Shown piece after piece: positions 1-12,511 of a stretch of DNA of 64,000 nucleotides. The DNA is from Neurospora crassa OR74A (taxonomy: Eukaryota; Ascomycota; Sordariomycetes; Sordariales; Sordariaceae), in contig NC_026504.1 in NCBI RefSeq assembly GCF_000182925.2, positions 4,216,001 to 4,280,000 of the forward strand, written 5' to 3'. The notes under the pieces are model-generated. The model worked only from the letters and a program-made list of their open reading frames with translations, was not told where the DNA came from and made no database searches. Position 1 is the stretch's first letter; each line of letters begins with the position of its first letter. Position numbers and translations under genes: made by a program.

Positions 1-731
1 GGCACGAACTTGTTGGTGGAAGAGGCTAGGATGATGGTGGCGAGAGATAGACGAGTCTTCTCATGGTCTTCCTGGGATACGGGGTTAATCGTTCTGAATA
101 AGTCATGGATGATTAGGAACCGTTCGGCGCTCAAGTTAACGCAGTGGGCTCACGTACACCGAGCTCAGTGAGGCTATCACCTGCTCTATTTCTTGATCTC
201 CGTGCAAGCGTGCTGCCCTCCGAGCAACGTTGACCCTGATATTGTCAAGAGAATCCCGGCGATCTGGACCCCATTCGTCGTCGTTCCCATGGTCCAAAGG
301 GCCGGGAGCAGTGGGGGGATCGGGACCAGGACCAGGCTGGGTCTGCGAGGACATGTGCGACCGAGCATAATGGAGCTGTTTCTCCAGCTTCTCAACCCTG
401 GCCTCCAGAGCTCTCACGTAATTCGGTTCCCTTCCTCGAATGAAGCGTTCACTGATGGGCATGCACTCGGATTCGCGGCCGAACTTGACGCATGAGGTAC
501 AGGCCGGGAGCTTTCCGTCACACTTGATCTTGGCACTTCGACCTACATATCTCGGCTGTCAATGTTTGGCACACCTATAATTGATACTCGGGCTAGCTCA
601 CATCTTGTACACGCCGTGACTGGGCGCGATACTTTGAGCACGGGGTTGTCGAGAAGGTCTTCTTCAGTCGCTTCTGAGTCTGAGGGGAGGTCCGCGTGGG
701 CATCATCCCAGTTGAAAGACAGTGTTGACAT
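1..731 (-). CDS. Zn2Cys6 (Gal4-type) transcription factor, N-terminal part, runs off the left edge
   Basis: Nuclear DNA-binding regulator of the fungal binuclear zinc cluster class. Exon 1 is 731-602, exon 2 is 542-154 and exon 3 probably begins at 71 and leaves the window. Intron 1 (601-543, GTGAGC...TAG) splits a codon inside the zinc cluster; splicing it gives cysteines at residues 41, 44, 51, 58, 61 and 70, spaced C-x2-C-x6-C-x6-C-x2-C-x8-C, which is the family signature and confirms the junction. A short coiled-coil-like dimerisation helix follows (ALEARVEKLEKQL, about residues 86-98), then a Pro/Gly-rich linker. Intron 2 (153-72, GTGAGC...CAG) is less certain; after it the frame stays open to the edge (EDHEKTRLSLAT...). 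The start at 731 gives an acidic N terminus. The regulatory middle-homology domain is outside the window, so the target pathway cannot be inferred. Confidence 0.85.
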
Positions 732-2060
732 TGGGAAATATTGAACAACGTCTCAGGCTTCGTGAATAGCTGGATATATATATATGATGTAGACAATTGG
801 CAGCCAGCATTCAAGTTATATGCGACAAGTGAAGTCAAGTGTGGATCGGTAACAGTGAGAAGAGATGGGACGAGGACTGGAGTGATGAAGTGGGATGAAC
901 CGACCCGCAGCTGCACTGTCATTTTACGCTTTAGTCAGCGCCTGTGCGAATACAGGCTGAGGCTCTTGTAGTACATAGTGTACATAGAGGTACGTACATA
1001 GTGTACAAAATACTCATCCTTAGGGGTGGGGCAAGCGGGGGCCATTTCTCTCTTATGCCATTATCCGCTTCATTTGAGGTTCAACAAGCAATGAGTGTGG
1101 CATGATGGAATAATCAGACTAGTGAAAAGGGGGTATGCGTACAAGCAAACGAGACATAATAAAAGGATCGTTTGGAGTTGACATAGGTAGAGGTATGTAA
1201 TGCAATCCACCTAGGATGGCCATGTCCGCCATGCGTCCTCTGGCAGTTTCGCATATGTGCCCGATATCCACTATTCAGCTCTCACAGACCCTCGTGAACA
1301 AAAAGCTGTCGGTTAGGCGCCAACGGGTTTGCTCTTCCAAGTCCTTTTTTGTCAGGGGCACCTCAGCCTCCACAACCGTGTTTCAGCCAGACGCAGAGAC
1401 CAGGGGGACCGAGGACTGGTGAAGCTTTGGAAGCTTCCAAATACGATACATATTCGTCCAAAATCGCATTTGATCCATGCCATGCGCGGGACCTGCCGCT
1501 GCGCATTCCTCGGCCTTCTCGTCTTTCAGTTGCCTCGTACCTGCGCGAGTACAGTCCGTCACGTGAGGCCTTGTTTCCACTGCTGGGATAAACACCTAAG
1601 GGGAAAGGAAGGCCCCTTGACTCGGATCTTCAGGGTTTTGCATGTGTCTGTTCTGCCCTCCGTCCCCTGGCCCGGCCCACATGGCTTCATTCATAAACTG
1701 GGGTACCGGGGTTATCGGGCATCAGAAGGGAAACGCCGGACTGATGATCCGGTCAATGGAATCCAAAAGGGGTTTGTTTGTACAACAATGGACGCGGTCC
1801 ATTCCGCAGTCTATCAATATGCTCAAGTACTCTCGAGTTTGATTTCAATGACATAGGGCTATGAAATCACAAGGCTGCAAAATGTTGATTTTCTAACTAT
1901 GTACCTAGTTACAGGTGACCAAATGAGCTGTCGGGTGTGACTGTTGCTTATCTCCACTTCAGTTGCCTACCCGGTTCTGTATAGTGTACGTCTATGCATT
2001 GGGTGAGATAAGTGCGCCTATCGGGCCGGTAGAGAAATAGTTAGTGTAGGCGCCGCACGG
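732..2060. other. Intergenic region, no convincing gene
   Basis: It lies between the divergent starts of two Zn2Cys6 genes, so it should contain both promoters. A 14-bp sequence, GTACATAGTGTACA, occurs twice (971-984 and 994-1007). Short open frames here (for example 1329-1856) lack recognisable domains and overlap one another in different frames. Confidence 0.6.
971..1007. repeat. Duplicated 14-bp GTACATAGTGTACA motif
   Basis: Two exact copies are separated by 9 bp, about 240-275 bp upstream of the minus-strand Zn2Cys6 start codon. The motif is nearly palindromic (GTACAtaGTGTAC). It could be a binding site or simple sequence; nothing here decides. Confidence 0.5.
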
Positions 2061-2212
2061 AACTGCCTTGAATGCTATTCTCACTCTGCCATCTCCAACG
2101 ACCCGCAACCACCTCACCACCACTGCCATCCCACCTCATCCATGGAACGAATTGCCCTCTCTCGTCCGTCCCTCGGTCTACCACGCCGGCCTCGCTGCAC
2201 ACTCCCGCCCGT

Positions 2213-2260
2213 CCACCACCACCACCACCACCACCACCACCACCACCACCACCACCACCC
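2213..2260 (+). repeat. (CCA)n microsatellite in a pyrimidine-rich leader
   Basis: About 16 uninterrupted CCA/ACC units lie within the C/T-rich 2,050-2,844 stretch upstream of the Zn2Cys6 start at 2845. This looks like the promoter or 5' leader. Open frames over it (poly-Thr or poly-Pro) are by-products of the repeat. Confidence 0.85.
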
Positions 2261-2844
2261 TTGGTTCCATCTTCTCACGAGGTGACCGGGCATGTTACTC
2301 AGCCGAGGCGGTCCAGAATACGGGCCCCTAACTCACGTATCATTGCCCTGTAACTGCCCGCCCCTGCCCGTACAGTACCCTAGCCGATCGAGGAACCCTG
2401 CCGCTGGCACAGCGTTGAGGTTCCCACCATGAATCTCCCCCACTTCACCAACCCACATCTTCCGCCCACATTCTACGCTAGCCCAGCGTTTGGACAGGCC
2501 TGCCCGAGGAGGCCCAGCGTGTGTCACTTGCAGAGTCGCAGGGCAACCACCAAACAACCTCAACACTTTGACAAGCCGAGAGCCTCTTCACCAATTCAAC
2601 TACCTACTCTGCCCCTTCGATTCCCGTCTTCATCAGGCCCTCGAGAGACGCTCATATACCTTATCCACCTTCCAGCCAACAACCTCCGAGGCGCCTCCCG
2701 CCCGTCCGCCATGCTCCACGTGCGCGCAGTGGGAATCTTGAGCTGTGGTACAACTTGAACCTGAACTGCCTCGACGACTTCAACCCCCGCCTGCTTGTCT
2801 CTACAACCTCACCCCCAGCCAGCAGCCAGCCAGCCAGTCAGCCC

Positions 2845-5800
2845 ATGGATGCTGCCGAGATCGTCCGCCGGGCCCTGGGCTCTATCGCCGAACGAAGATC
2901 TTCACAGCAACACCTACACCCACAACCACAAGCCACGCCCTCATACTTCCCCTTTCCCACTCAACAACACGCCGCACCCAGGCCTGCCGCCCCTCGCCCC
3001 CCACGCCGCGATGCCTCCAATCTGGGATACACGTTGACAGCATGCTGCAGATGTCGTCAGGTACGTCTCTTCCCCGTCGTCATCAATCAAGTCTGCCTTG
3101 CTCTAATCCGCGACTTTGTTCCTTCTAGCGCAAAACCAGATGCGGTACCTCCTTACCTCGATGCATGCCTTGCGAGCGCGCGGGCGCCGTTTGCGAATAC
3201 TGGGACTCGACCTTGCAAAGGAAGGTCAGCCGTTCTTACGTTGTCAAGCTACGGGACAAGCTACGCCGCCTTACCGACGAACTTGCTCAGTTCAAGACCG
3301 ATGAACCAGACCCGCAGGATCGCCGCCAGAGTCCCGATCTATCCAGCAGCCTGGTGCGACCCAACGTGACCGATGAGATCTCTTACTGGTTTGGGCCCAG
3401 CAGTGGTGTCGGTCTCCAGCGAACGTTGATGGAAGAGGCTAAGCGCTATATGGAATCCGAGTCGTTTGCGAATCTGTTATCCGAGAGCGTTACCCGGCGA
3501 GTTGATAGGGCAAACCGTATGCAGAGCATTTCGACAGGGCGCAAGAAGAGCTACCCCTTGATCAGTGAGATTCCGGTTCAGCAACTGCCAAAGCGCGCCA
3601 CAGCCGACAGGCTTCTCGAGGTCTACATTCAGAGAGCACAGATTTGGGCGCCAATCCTCCACGAAAAGATCCTTGAGGAAAACGTCAACGACGTGTACGA
3701 CGGCGACAAGGACCCCTACAAGAGGTTTGTGGTACACATGGTGTTTGCCATAGGTTTGCGCAAATTGTCGTCGCAGTTTGCTGGTCTCGCCGACAGTTTC
3801 TACATCGCCGCCACAGAGTACTTCTGGCAAGTCATACAGCCGCGAGACCTCAAATCACTACAGTGCATCATTTTACTGGCTCAATACTACCTGTTGTGTC
3901 CCTACAAAGCACCTGGCTATTATATTGCCGGATTGGCGACCAAGCTTTGCCAGCAGCTTAACATTGTCGACGAACAAACCATTTCCTCTGGGGTTGATGA
4001 GCAGACACTCGATATGCGAAGGCGACTGGCTTGGGTGACGGTTAACAACGAATTGGGCTTGGCATACATCACTGGGAGACCAAACGGCTTTTCCAAGAGT
4101 CATGATGCGATCAACCTCAAGTTCTTCGAAAGCCTCCCGGATGAGAATATCACTGCGGATGGCATCGAGCCCGGGCCCGCTTGTGTGAGAAAGTTGGTAG
4201 CTATCCACTTTTGCAAGATGACCCTTCTGCAGGCAGAGATACGACGAGTCTTGTATGAGCAAACCATGCCCAATGTCAATAGTGAAGAACATTGCTGGGT
4301 TGCCAAGATGCAGAAAAAGCTGGAGGACTGGCGGGATTCTGCCCCTGAGAAGGCCGAGCCATGGTGCAAATCCTTGTATGTTTCCCGTCCATTTGCGTTG
4401 CTCTTTTTTTTTTTTTATCGCTAACACTCAAGAATCCTCAGGTTTGCATTCTACTTCCACAACATGATGATCTCTCTATATCGCCCATCACCGCAAATAC
4501 CAGACCCATCTGCTACCGCCGCCGCCAAGTGTTTTGACGCGTCCCGCGAAGTCATTGCGATTTCGAGCACACAAATCAAGGCATCGGCCGTCGACGTCAC
4601 ATATATCTTTCTATCGACTATCCACACAGCTTTGAGTACTCTGCTGTGGTCCGTTTCCTACGCGGAGGTTCGAGCCGACCACTCCGCAGACGAAGTCAAG
4701 GACATCACGGAGACTGCGCTGGAAATATTTGCCCAATGCTCCGAATTCTTGCCAGAACCACAAGCCGTTTCGGAATTTTACGATGTCTTGATCTCGGTCT
4801 CGCTGCGCCGCTATCACATCAAGGAGGAACCAATGACTCCTACGCCGGGTTTTCAGCACTTGCCAAACGCGAGTGGGTTTGGTCAGCCTGGCTTGCTTAA
4901 TTCCAACAACATGTCCGATCCAGGCATGTTCGCAACACCGCAAGCAACACACACGCCCCAGGATGAGGAGACACCGATTTTCCGGGCTCCTAGCTTCCGC
5001 TATGTCTTCGACGGCACTCCTGAGCCGGAGCCGCCAACAGATCTCCAGAACACACCATTCCGTCCTTCCCAACCCATGTTCCGCTCAAACTCGATTTTTG
5101 GAAGTCCTTCGACGGATCCAGGCCGAAGGCTCTCTCACTGGGCCCCTGAATCTACTACTTCCGTTAACCATAATGCCCCGGTAGACGCACAAGGGCCACC
5201 AACAGGACGTTTCGAACCATCGATATCGCCACCGACAGACCCCTCGACTCCGATTGCCATGCCAGGAGCATTCAACCCACCCACAACTCTTCCGCAAGCA
5301 CCAGTACACGTCCCCGTCAACACTCTACCAATCACGACAGAGCCTCTCACCTCCTACCACCTCGCCCCTAGCCCAGTGATGCCCCTTCCGCAACACGCAC
5401 CACCGCTAATACCGACAACAACGGCACAACAAGCCTGGTTCAACCCCCCGCCCCCTCTCCTCTCACCGCACACCTTCTCCTCAAGCAGAGGCAGCATCAG
5501 TATTTCCGGAACAGCCAACGACGTCATGCTCAACCCCGGTCTCGGCCTCTGGCTCACGCGGTTTAGCGACAATTACTCCCTCAACCGCGGTCCACCGCCT
5601 ACTTCAAACGGGTGGGGACCTGCTTGGGCTAACGCCAACAACAACAATAGTAACAATAACCCCAACGGTATCGGCGCTGGTGGTGGTCTAGGCATGGGAT
5701 CACCCTGGGGAGCTCAGCCGCCCCCGCCTCATAGCGGTAGCATGGGAGGAGGGCTGCCGCCAAACAACAACAGCAACATGAACAACGTCTGGGCGACTCA

Positions 5801-5918
5801 CTGGTCGGATCAGAGACAGGGAAGTCTAAGCCAGGAACAGCAGGATGAGTTGATGGATGTGTTGGAGACGGAGGGAATTGCGGAGATTGATATGTTTTTG
5901 AAGATGGAGACTTCATGA
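2845..5918 (+). CDS. Zn2Cys6 transcription factor with fungal-specific middle homology domain, 979 aa
   Basis: Nuclear DNA-binding regulator. Exons are 2845-3060, 3129-4375 and 4442-5918. Intron 1 (3061-3128, GTACGT...CTAG) lies within the zinc cluster; splicing gives cysteines at residues 67, 70, 77, 84, 87 and 94 with canonical C-x2-C-x6-C-x6-C-x2-C-x6-C spacing. Intron 2 (4376-4441, GTATGT, CTAAC branch site, CAG) joins ...CKSL to FAFYFHNMM, restoring a typical middle-homology segment. A basic, coiled-coil-like stretch (SYVVKLRDKLRRLTDEL) follows the cluster. The regulatory domain spans roughly residues 150-600, with the usual RRRLAWVTVNNELGLAYITGRP core. The C-terminal third is low complexity (Pro, Asn, Gly, Ser), like an activation region, and ends acidic. 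Upstream in-frame ATGs exist (for example 2755), but 2845 was chosen because it begins just before conserved-looking sequence. The regulon is unknown. Confidence 0.9.
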
Positions 5919-6635
5919 GTTGTGAATGTGAGTGTGAGCCTATTGGTTTGACAGTGGGTTTGGGATAATACCTATCTTGGAACGAAGGGAGTTGGGCTTG
6001 AAGGGAGAACGGGTAGCGCGGACGGGCGGCAAGATCTGATTTGGCTGGTTGGTTGGTCGGTGTATGGAGTCAGTTCTTTGGATATATTCTGTAGCTGGAT
6101 GCAGGTAGCTGTGGTATTTGATACAATGAAGAGAATCCTGACACTTAGCTGATCCAAGGTGATTAACTGGCTTTGGAGTAAGATGAGCAGATTTATAAAA
6201 CCAAGAAAAAAAAAGAACACCGGGATATGCTCATATCCAGCCTTAGCACATTGACAGCTTATGTAAGTGTGCAAGTCTGTTGTTAGTGATACCACAGGCA
6301 ACTAACAGTTGTACCAATTGTCGACGGATCGTCAGGGGCGCAGAGACAACTTAATGTAGAGAGGTAGGCACACGCTTCCACCTTCTACCCTACCCCCCCA
6401 AAACAAAGAAATAGCTTAGAAAATGCAGTATAGTGCGCTGCTACATGTTCGCTACCTAGCTCTACACATTACTACATCCCATATAACCAATGCCACCCAA
6501 TAGAAGAGCTACTACTCTCCCATTGTTCGATATAGGCATGTACCTCCAGGAGTATACCTACTCACTTGGTCCACCAGAAGAAATAGAGAAAAACCAATCA
6601 TGCCTCTGGTTTCTGAGCATGAACTACCATACTAC
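5919..6635. other. Convergent 3' intergenic region
   Basis: This separates the plus-strand transcription factor stop from the minus-strand gene stop at 6636-6638, so it should hold both 3' UTRs. Only short A/T and C runs are visible. No gene is supported. Confidence 0.6.
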
Positions 6636-9505
6636 CTACGTATCAGCCATACAACCCTCCCCAGAGGCTACAACCCCAACTCCAGTCCCAAGCCCAAGCC
6701 CAACGGCAAACCCAGGGCCAGCAGCTCTATTCTTCGAAACCACTTTCTTCTTCTTCCTTCGAGCCGCTCCATCCCCTCCCGCACTTGTACTCAGCCCAGC
6801 ATTAGGCGGTGCCTCCAACACCCAGCGCGCGATGGCCGAGGCGCGGTCCGTGGAGATGGGATACTCCTTGCCGTCGTCGACGGACCAGCGGCGCATGTTT
6901 TGTGTCTGTGCGGGTTGGGTTTGGGCTTGAACTATTCCGCTGCCGTTGACTGTGTTATTGTTGTTGTTACTGTTAAGGGGTTTGGTGACTCCGTTTGTGT
7001 TTGCCGCCGTCGTGCCATTAGCGATACTCGAGGTGGTGCGGGTTAGTAGTGCTGTCGAAGTTGAGGTTGAGCCGTTGGTGGGATGTGACGTAGGTTTGGA
7101 TCCGTTGGTTGCGGTAGTGGTATCTTTTGGCGACGGCGGTGCATCCAAAGCAAGAGACTCGAAGTCACGCCCGATGAGCTTGGCGTCCATGGCTGCCACG
7201 GCGTTATCAAGCCTGTAATCGTTTTCTGCACGCAGTTGACGGGCTTTGACCGCCATGCGAAAAGATGCTTCGTCTTTGATTCGATCATCGCCTAGGGCGT
7301 CGATGATGGCTTGGTGTTGGATACGTTCCTTGCGATGCTTGTCGGCCTCGGCGCCGCCGGTGCTGCCGTTGTTGGAGGTTGAACGCACGATGGCTCCTGC
7401 TTCTGCCGGACTCCCGGTCAGAGGTGGCAGAAGGGTTTTGTTTTGTCTGATGGGGCCTGGCAACGCAATTGGTACTGATCCGCCACCGCCAGGGCCTGAA
7501 GGCTGGAAAAGTGGGAGAGGTGCTGGTGCGCAGAGGTCCTCCCATGTCCCGGCTAGCTGGATGAGGTTGCCGGACGTTCGGAGAACCTCGGTCCAGTCGG
7601 CGCGGGCTGGTGAGCGACTAGCTTGGAAAATTGGGTAACCATCGGCAAGGCGCGCCAGTCGTGCTACCATGTAAGCGTGTCGAAGGAGCTCCTTGGCTGA
7701 GGTCTGGATAAGACAGTGACACAGGAGAAGAGCGTGTAATGCATCGTTCATGAGAGGATGATAAGTGAGAGTCTCCGTTGTTGTCTGGAAGGTAGCGAAT
7801 GTGGGCTGTTGTTGCTGCGTACGTACTGGTGTAAGCTCCGTGCTAGGATATGGAGGCAGGTCAGCCGGAGGAGACGCCGCAAAAAGGTCCGAGAGAGCAT
7901 AAATGCGGTGAGTAGGTTGGCTCTCGCCAGGTTCACCGGTCACGGGAGAGTCAGGACGGGAAGCATGAGAGAATGACCGAGGGACACGAACCCCATTAGC
8001 GGCGTAGTTGACTTTCCGGGCAAAGTCTTCGGCAATCTCAATGGGTAGGTCAGGCGAGTACTCAAAGTGCGACAGATAGTTCATGTAGTCTTTCAGCGCA
8101 CGCTTGGCGTTGTGACGGACGAGCTTCCTCGCCTCCATCATCTTTTTCTCGGCCTCTTGCTCGGCAGTTGTTAACACGGGTATGGTCTGTGTTGTCGCTT
8201 CTGAGCCATTCTTAATGCCTTCTTCATATATATCACCATTCGCAGCTTTTCCTGAAGCAGATTTGGTTTCGGCAGGTTTAGAGGGGAAGGCAGCTTGGAC
8301 GTGCTGACAGGCAATGGTCAGGTAGACACCAGCGCGTTGGAACAATAGCTGAATTTCCAAGCTATTAGGCTGCTCCTCCTCCTTGAGCACCACATCCTCC
8401 TGTTTCCGTCCGCCAGGTCGGGCTTGAGGATGATTGTGGTGCTTTGGAGCATTTTGTGGTAACCGGTAAACCCGATGTATCCTGAGGGCTTCTGTCAGAT
8501 CGGCAATGGCGCCCTCAAAGTCCTCCTTGAAAGTCCTCACGGTGGCGCGTGTCCTAAGAGGCTCTCCCTGGGTGGATTTCTCTGATATGATTTCACTCAA
8601 GGCATCCAGGTTGGTGCACTGGGCCAGCTGCCTACTCGGAATTTTCTCGTGGAAGAAGTGTACGTATTTGGCGTCGGCATCCTGGGGGGTGCGCTGGAGT
8701 ACAAGCGAGGCCACCTCCTCGAGGGGAGAAGCGCTTTGCATTGTAGCCACACTCGACGCTATTTCATCTAGGTGATATGCTTTGGAAAGCTTCTGGGTCG
8801 CCTGTTCCCTCATTCGGTGTTTTCTTTCTCGACTGAGCTTCGTTTGCCCTCCAGGTCCAAACAGTCCCAGCGCATGATGGTGGCCACCGGACATGCTGTG
8901 CTGGGAGACCGTTGCGACACCACTGGCGGCACGTACAGCCAAATTCGTAGCATCGTCGACGAGGCGGCGGATCTTGACAAGATCAAAGAAGACGGACGGA
9001 TCGATGGGCCGCGGCCGTGGGGTATTGTAGTTCAAGTTGGCCAGAGTCTCGAGGATCTCAGGAGGGAGCTGAAGCCATGGGCCGTGAAAGGACGAGATAT
9101 AGCGCCAATGCCTGGTGAATATCAAGGACAGAAGATCAGTCTAAGGTTCAAGTAGTTTACTGGCTGGGCGCATTGTGGAGAAGGACAAAGGAAGGAGGTC
9201 AAGAGCGCAAGACATGGACTTGAAGAAGATCAAGGACGGGCAAAGATGGCTCTTCCTTTGGCCAAATGGCAGTGCTATGGGTCGCGGAGGGGAACGGCGC
9301 ACTTATTCCGACAGATGATGAGTGCCGGCACCGGAGGCGGTTGCTGTTGTGGCTGGGCCTTGGTCTTTGCCGTCTTGTTGCTTCCTCTTCCACTTCCACT
9401 TCCACTTCCACTTCGACTTGAGGGATCTTGGGTCGCGGGGACAGCAGGCGACTGTACCTCACTGGCGTTGTCCTCGACGGAGGTAGACTTTTTCTTTTTG
9501 GCCAT
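6636..9505 (-). CDS. Conserved fungal protein with TPR-like segment, 892 aa, function unknown
   Basis: I cannot name a biochemical function. Exon 1 is 9505-9303 and exon 2 is 9111-6636. The intron (9302-9112, GTGCGC...CAG, 191 bp) joins ...IICRNK to HWRYISSFHGPWLQL, a smooth conserved-looking junction. The start at 9505 gives MAKKKK; an in-frame ATG at 9673 would add a Thr/Ser-rich extension that looks like leader sequence. Visible parts: a lysine-rich N terminus and a (GS)n linker; a central segment around LRTRATVRTFKEDFEGAIADLTEAL that resembles a tetratricopeptide helix pair; a long middle region with Pro-rich inserts; an Asn/Thr/Ser-rich linker; and a C terminus with RRWSVDDGKEYPIS followed by a basic RRKKKKVVSK patch that could be a nuclear signal. 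Homologues sometimes carry uninformative names such as histidine kinase group protein, but no kinase motif is visible here. Confidence 0.8.
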
Positions 9506-10804
9506 CTTACCGATCAATTGGCCGGTATTTACGACTAAGTGTGGGGAGGTTGTGATTGTGGTTGTGGTTGTGGTGCCGTGGGCGATGCGATGACCGTGGG
9601 AGGGGGGCGAGGTCGCGATAGTCTCAAATGGAGGTCCGGTCGGGGGGGCACCGAGACTTGAGGATGGGAACAATGGAGAGCGACGTCAGACGGCGACGCG
9701 AGTCCGGGTGTGTTGTTCAGCGTAATCGGCGGTCGTCATCGAGAGAGTAGGCTGGTGGCCGGTCAGTGTTGTTGTTCGAGGTTCGGTTTGGTCTCGATTC
9801 TCGAATTCGACTTGATTTCCGTTTCCCTCCCGCGGCAGTTGCGTTTGACGTCAAACCAAACTGTTATACCTAGTGCATGCGCCTGTGGTTTGCCAAGTGG
9901 GGGGCTTGTAGGGCTGCTTAGGGGTATTACCGCACCATGGATTGGGGAAGGCACAGCAGCGCTGGAAGCTGGACCCCAGGCGGCGCCAAGCAGGTTCTCT
10001 TATCGGACCCCAGATAAGCTACCTACCTACCTCTAAGTGTAGACTAGAATACCTCCGGCCCAGCATGGACGCCGAGGACAAAAAAGCTGGCACCTTCAGT
10101 TCCTCTTGATGACAGTACACCCGATACCTACGGCTCGCTTCGGTTAGGAAAAGCTTTTATAAACTTGGATGGTGATTATAATAATTCGAAAGCATATCGC
10201 AGAAAGTCGTTTGGAGGTTCCTCTATACAATAGCTGCCTACATGGAGACGTGTGAAAAGAATATGCAGGTACTCTTACGACAATTCGGTTGGTCGCCCAT
10301 GTACAAGTGCCCGAAAAGTGCCAGCTTTTCTGTCACGAGCGCTCTTAGGTCATGGAGCTTGGAATCAAAATATGGGGCTCTTTCCCTTCAGTTCTTTATT
10401 CCCCTCTTCTCACTTCCACTTTACCGGACCGAATTTCCATTCTCTTACTTCAACATCTTCAATTGTCAGTTCGACTGATCTCGTATTCAGTCCCATTACA
10501 TACCACCTACATGTAGTATACACCATCTTGACTTCACATTCAATTCTCTGGACGCAACTGCCATAAACCGTTGATCGTTTCAATCATCAAGTGACGATTC
10601 ACCTTCAACCCCAACTCTCGAGCCTTACCGAGACATTTGTTCTCCCTGAAGAGGTACTCGTTGCCGTTCGAAGCATCCCTCAGCCAGCCGAAAGCTACTC
10701 AAAACGCCCCTCTGCAAATCTGGCCATGATGAACGGAGGAGTCAGTGATGATCTCGTTATCATAAAACGAATTGCCTTGATCGGACCACATACCTGAAAT
10801 CAAC
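9506..10804. other. Intergenic region / 5' leader, no supported gene
   Basis: The first 170 bases upstream of 9505 are GT-rich on the plus strand (GTGGTTGTGG runs) and are probably leader of the minus-strand gene. The rest has short overlapping frames without domains and a CTACCTACCTACC run near 10,020-10,031. Nothing else is supported. Confidence 0.55.
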
Positions 10805-11545
10805 TCATCCGGCAAATGACGAAACATCGGGAGACGGAGCCGGCGCCGTCATGACCACGGTGGACCCCTCAGCCCTCGAAAGTACAATTGTTCCCTTTCC
10901 TTGCCCAACGAGACATGCACATGCCCTCCGTATCTGATCTTCCGGTCGGCCCCGCCACGCTTGAGGACAGTGTTCCATCACGGGCGGCGCTCTTGCTACC
11001 ACCCTTCGTCGTCGAGAAAGAGCTCCGCTGGCTCTGGCTGTCATCGTTGCCGGCGTCCCATCGTTATCATTCATGGACTTCGCCAGGGTATTGGCCACCG
11101 TCGTGGTCGGAATAATGGTCCTAGTAACCGTTCCCGTGACGGTTGTGGTGACTGTTATTGTGGTCATATCCGGTTCGCTGTCATCGCTGTCGTCGTTATC
11201 TCCTTCATACACATGGTGGCCTCCAAGGCGCACCTTTGGAGGTTTGACTATCGGATTTGGCGAGACTGCTGGTGGGGGAGCCATTGTAGTGACTCGAGAT
11301 GTGGCTTGGGGAATTTGAACGGGTCGCACAACTGCTGGACCTGCGAAGTAAGACGAGCAAAAGGACTCGGCTAGCTTCCGGTTTGTGTCGGGTTTGTCGA
11401 CTGGCTCGAGCAGTTGCAAGAGGGCATTGTCCTCACATCTGTCTTGGTGATTGATGCTTCTCTCATGGCAAGTGCGTGAAGGGGCTGAGAGAACTGAGTA
11501 AACGAGAAGTAAGAGGCTCCAAGGGAGAAAATGCGTCAGATTCAT
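10805..11545 (-). CDS. Secreted cysteine-containing protein of unknown function, 246 aa
   Basis: Predicted exported protein without introns. The start at 11545 gives a clear signal peptide (MNLTHFLPWSLLLLVYSVLSA, cleavage near residue 20); an upstream in-frame ATG at 11602 would bury that signal, so it was not used. The mature part starts with a Cys-containing block (RTCHERSINHQDRCEDNALLQLL, then FCSSYF). A Pro/Thr-rich linker with acidic residues and a TTITVTTTVTGTVTRTI stretch, likely O-glycosylated, follows. A second Cys block (HCPQAW... RRACACL) is near the C terminus. The CxDNxLLxxL...FCSSY layout is recurrent in fungal secreted or cell-wall-associated proteins; no catalytic motif is visible. 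A dibasic RRRR site near residue 190 could be a processing site. Confidence 0.75.
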   Translation of the reverse strand: MNLTHFLPWSLLLLVYSVLSAPSRTCHERSINHQDRCEDNALLQLLEPVDKPDTNRKLAESFCSSYFAGPAVVRPVQIPQATSRVTTMAPPPAVSPNPIVKPPKVRLGGHHVYEGDNDDSDDSEPDMTTITVTTTVTGTVTRTIIPTTTVANTLAKSMNDNDGTPATMTARASGALSRRRRVVARAPPVMEHCPQAWRGRPEDQIRRACACLVGQGKGTIVLSRAEGSTVVMTAPAPSPDVSSFAG

Positions 11546-12511
11546 GGTGGTGAAGAGACTTGTTGGCTGTGCTTTGGTAATCCGCTGACCTCTACACCTC
11601 ACCTCGCCCGATCATGGGCATACATCTTATAAATGGCTGGCGATCCATTCGAAAGCTGTCAGTGACGTGTGCGATTGCGCGGAGGTTGCAAATATCGTGG
11701 CTGGGAGTTGTAGTTGGAATGCTGACCTCCCTCCTGCCATCTAGTGTCTCTTTACTCCCCACATTCCGTTCCGCGGTACTAATGCGAGCACCTACTGTGT
11801 AGGCATTGGAACGAAACCCAAGTTCTCTGTGGCATTGACACTCAATTCCAATGCCTTCTCTCCTTACTTCTAGAACATTGGTCTGAAACGACGCTATCAA
11901 GCCCGCATACACACGTTCCAGCCTCTGCACATGTCTTAAACAGTAAGACTCACAACCTGCTTACCGACGCCCTTCACAACATCATGTACTCTTGCTCTAT
12001 CTTCTTTGACTGCCCTCCAATGTCTCGCAACTGCCAACACCACCCTCAGACCCGCAGGTCTGAAGCTGGGTGTCACAGTCGGCCATATGGCCAAGGAATG
12101 TATCGAGTCTTCTTCACCAATAAGTTCACTGCGATACTCGTCAGGTCCACAAACCCTTTAACTAGTCACACCTATGAACCGTTAGCGAGTCGAGCATCAA
12201 GCGCTATACATCGATCAGTCATTGGCTGCTTCGTGTGTTATTAACTTCCAGTGATCGTTCCATCGAAACGCAGAGTTGCCAAGTGACCAACCTATCAAGC
12301 AAATTTGATGAAGGACGACCACTGTCATCTTGGGATACGACATGAAGAGGAAGGCCGTTTTCCAAGCACAGTTCAAGTTCCATGTCACAACTGGGAAACG
12401 AAAAAGCCTCTAGGGGTATCACACAATTTATACATTGCAGCCCATCAGTCGCTCTTGTAACAGCAATGGACTAGTACCGACTTTCACACAGCTACAAAGT
12501 CTCGCACCAAT
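11546..12511. other. Intergenic region
   Basis: It lies between the start of the 246-aa secreted protein and the stop of the S1/P1 nuclease, both on the minus strand. Only short frames without recognisable domains are present. No RNA gene was seen. Confidence 0.55.

Noticed and set aside
1329-1856. 175-codon plus-strand frame in the first intergenic region
   Set aside because: No domain, signal peptide or intron logic, and it overlaps other equally long frames.
2068-2353. Frames with poly-Thr or poly-Pro upstream of the Zn2Cys6 gene
   Set aside because: They read through the (CCA)n microsatellite in the leader and contain no conserved sequence.
10242-10797. Short plus-strand frames between the TPR-like gene and the secreted protein
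   Set aside because: No domain, no signal peptide, and neither strand shows a consistent spliced model.
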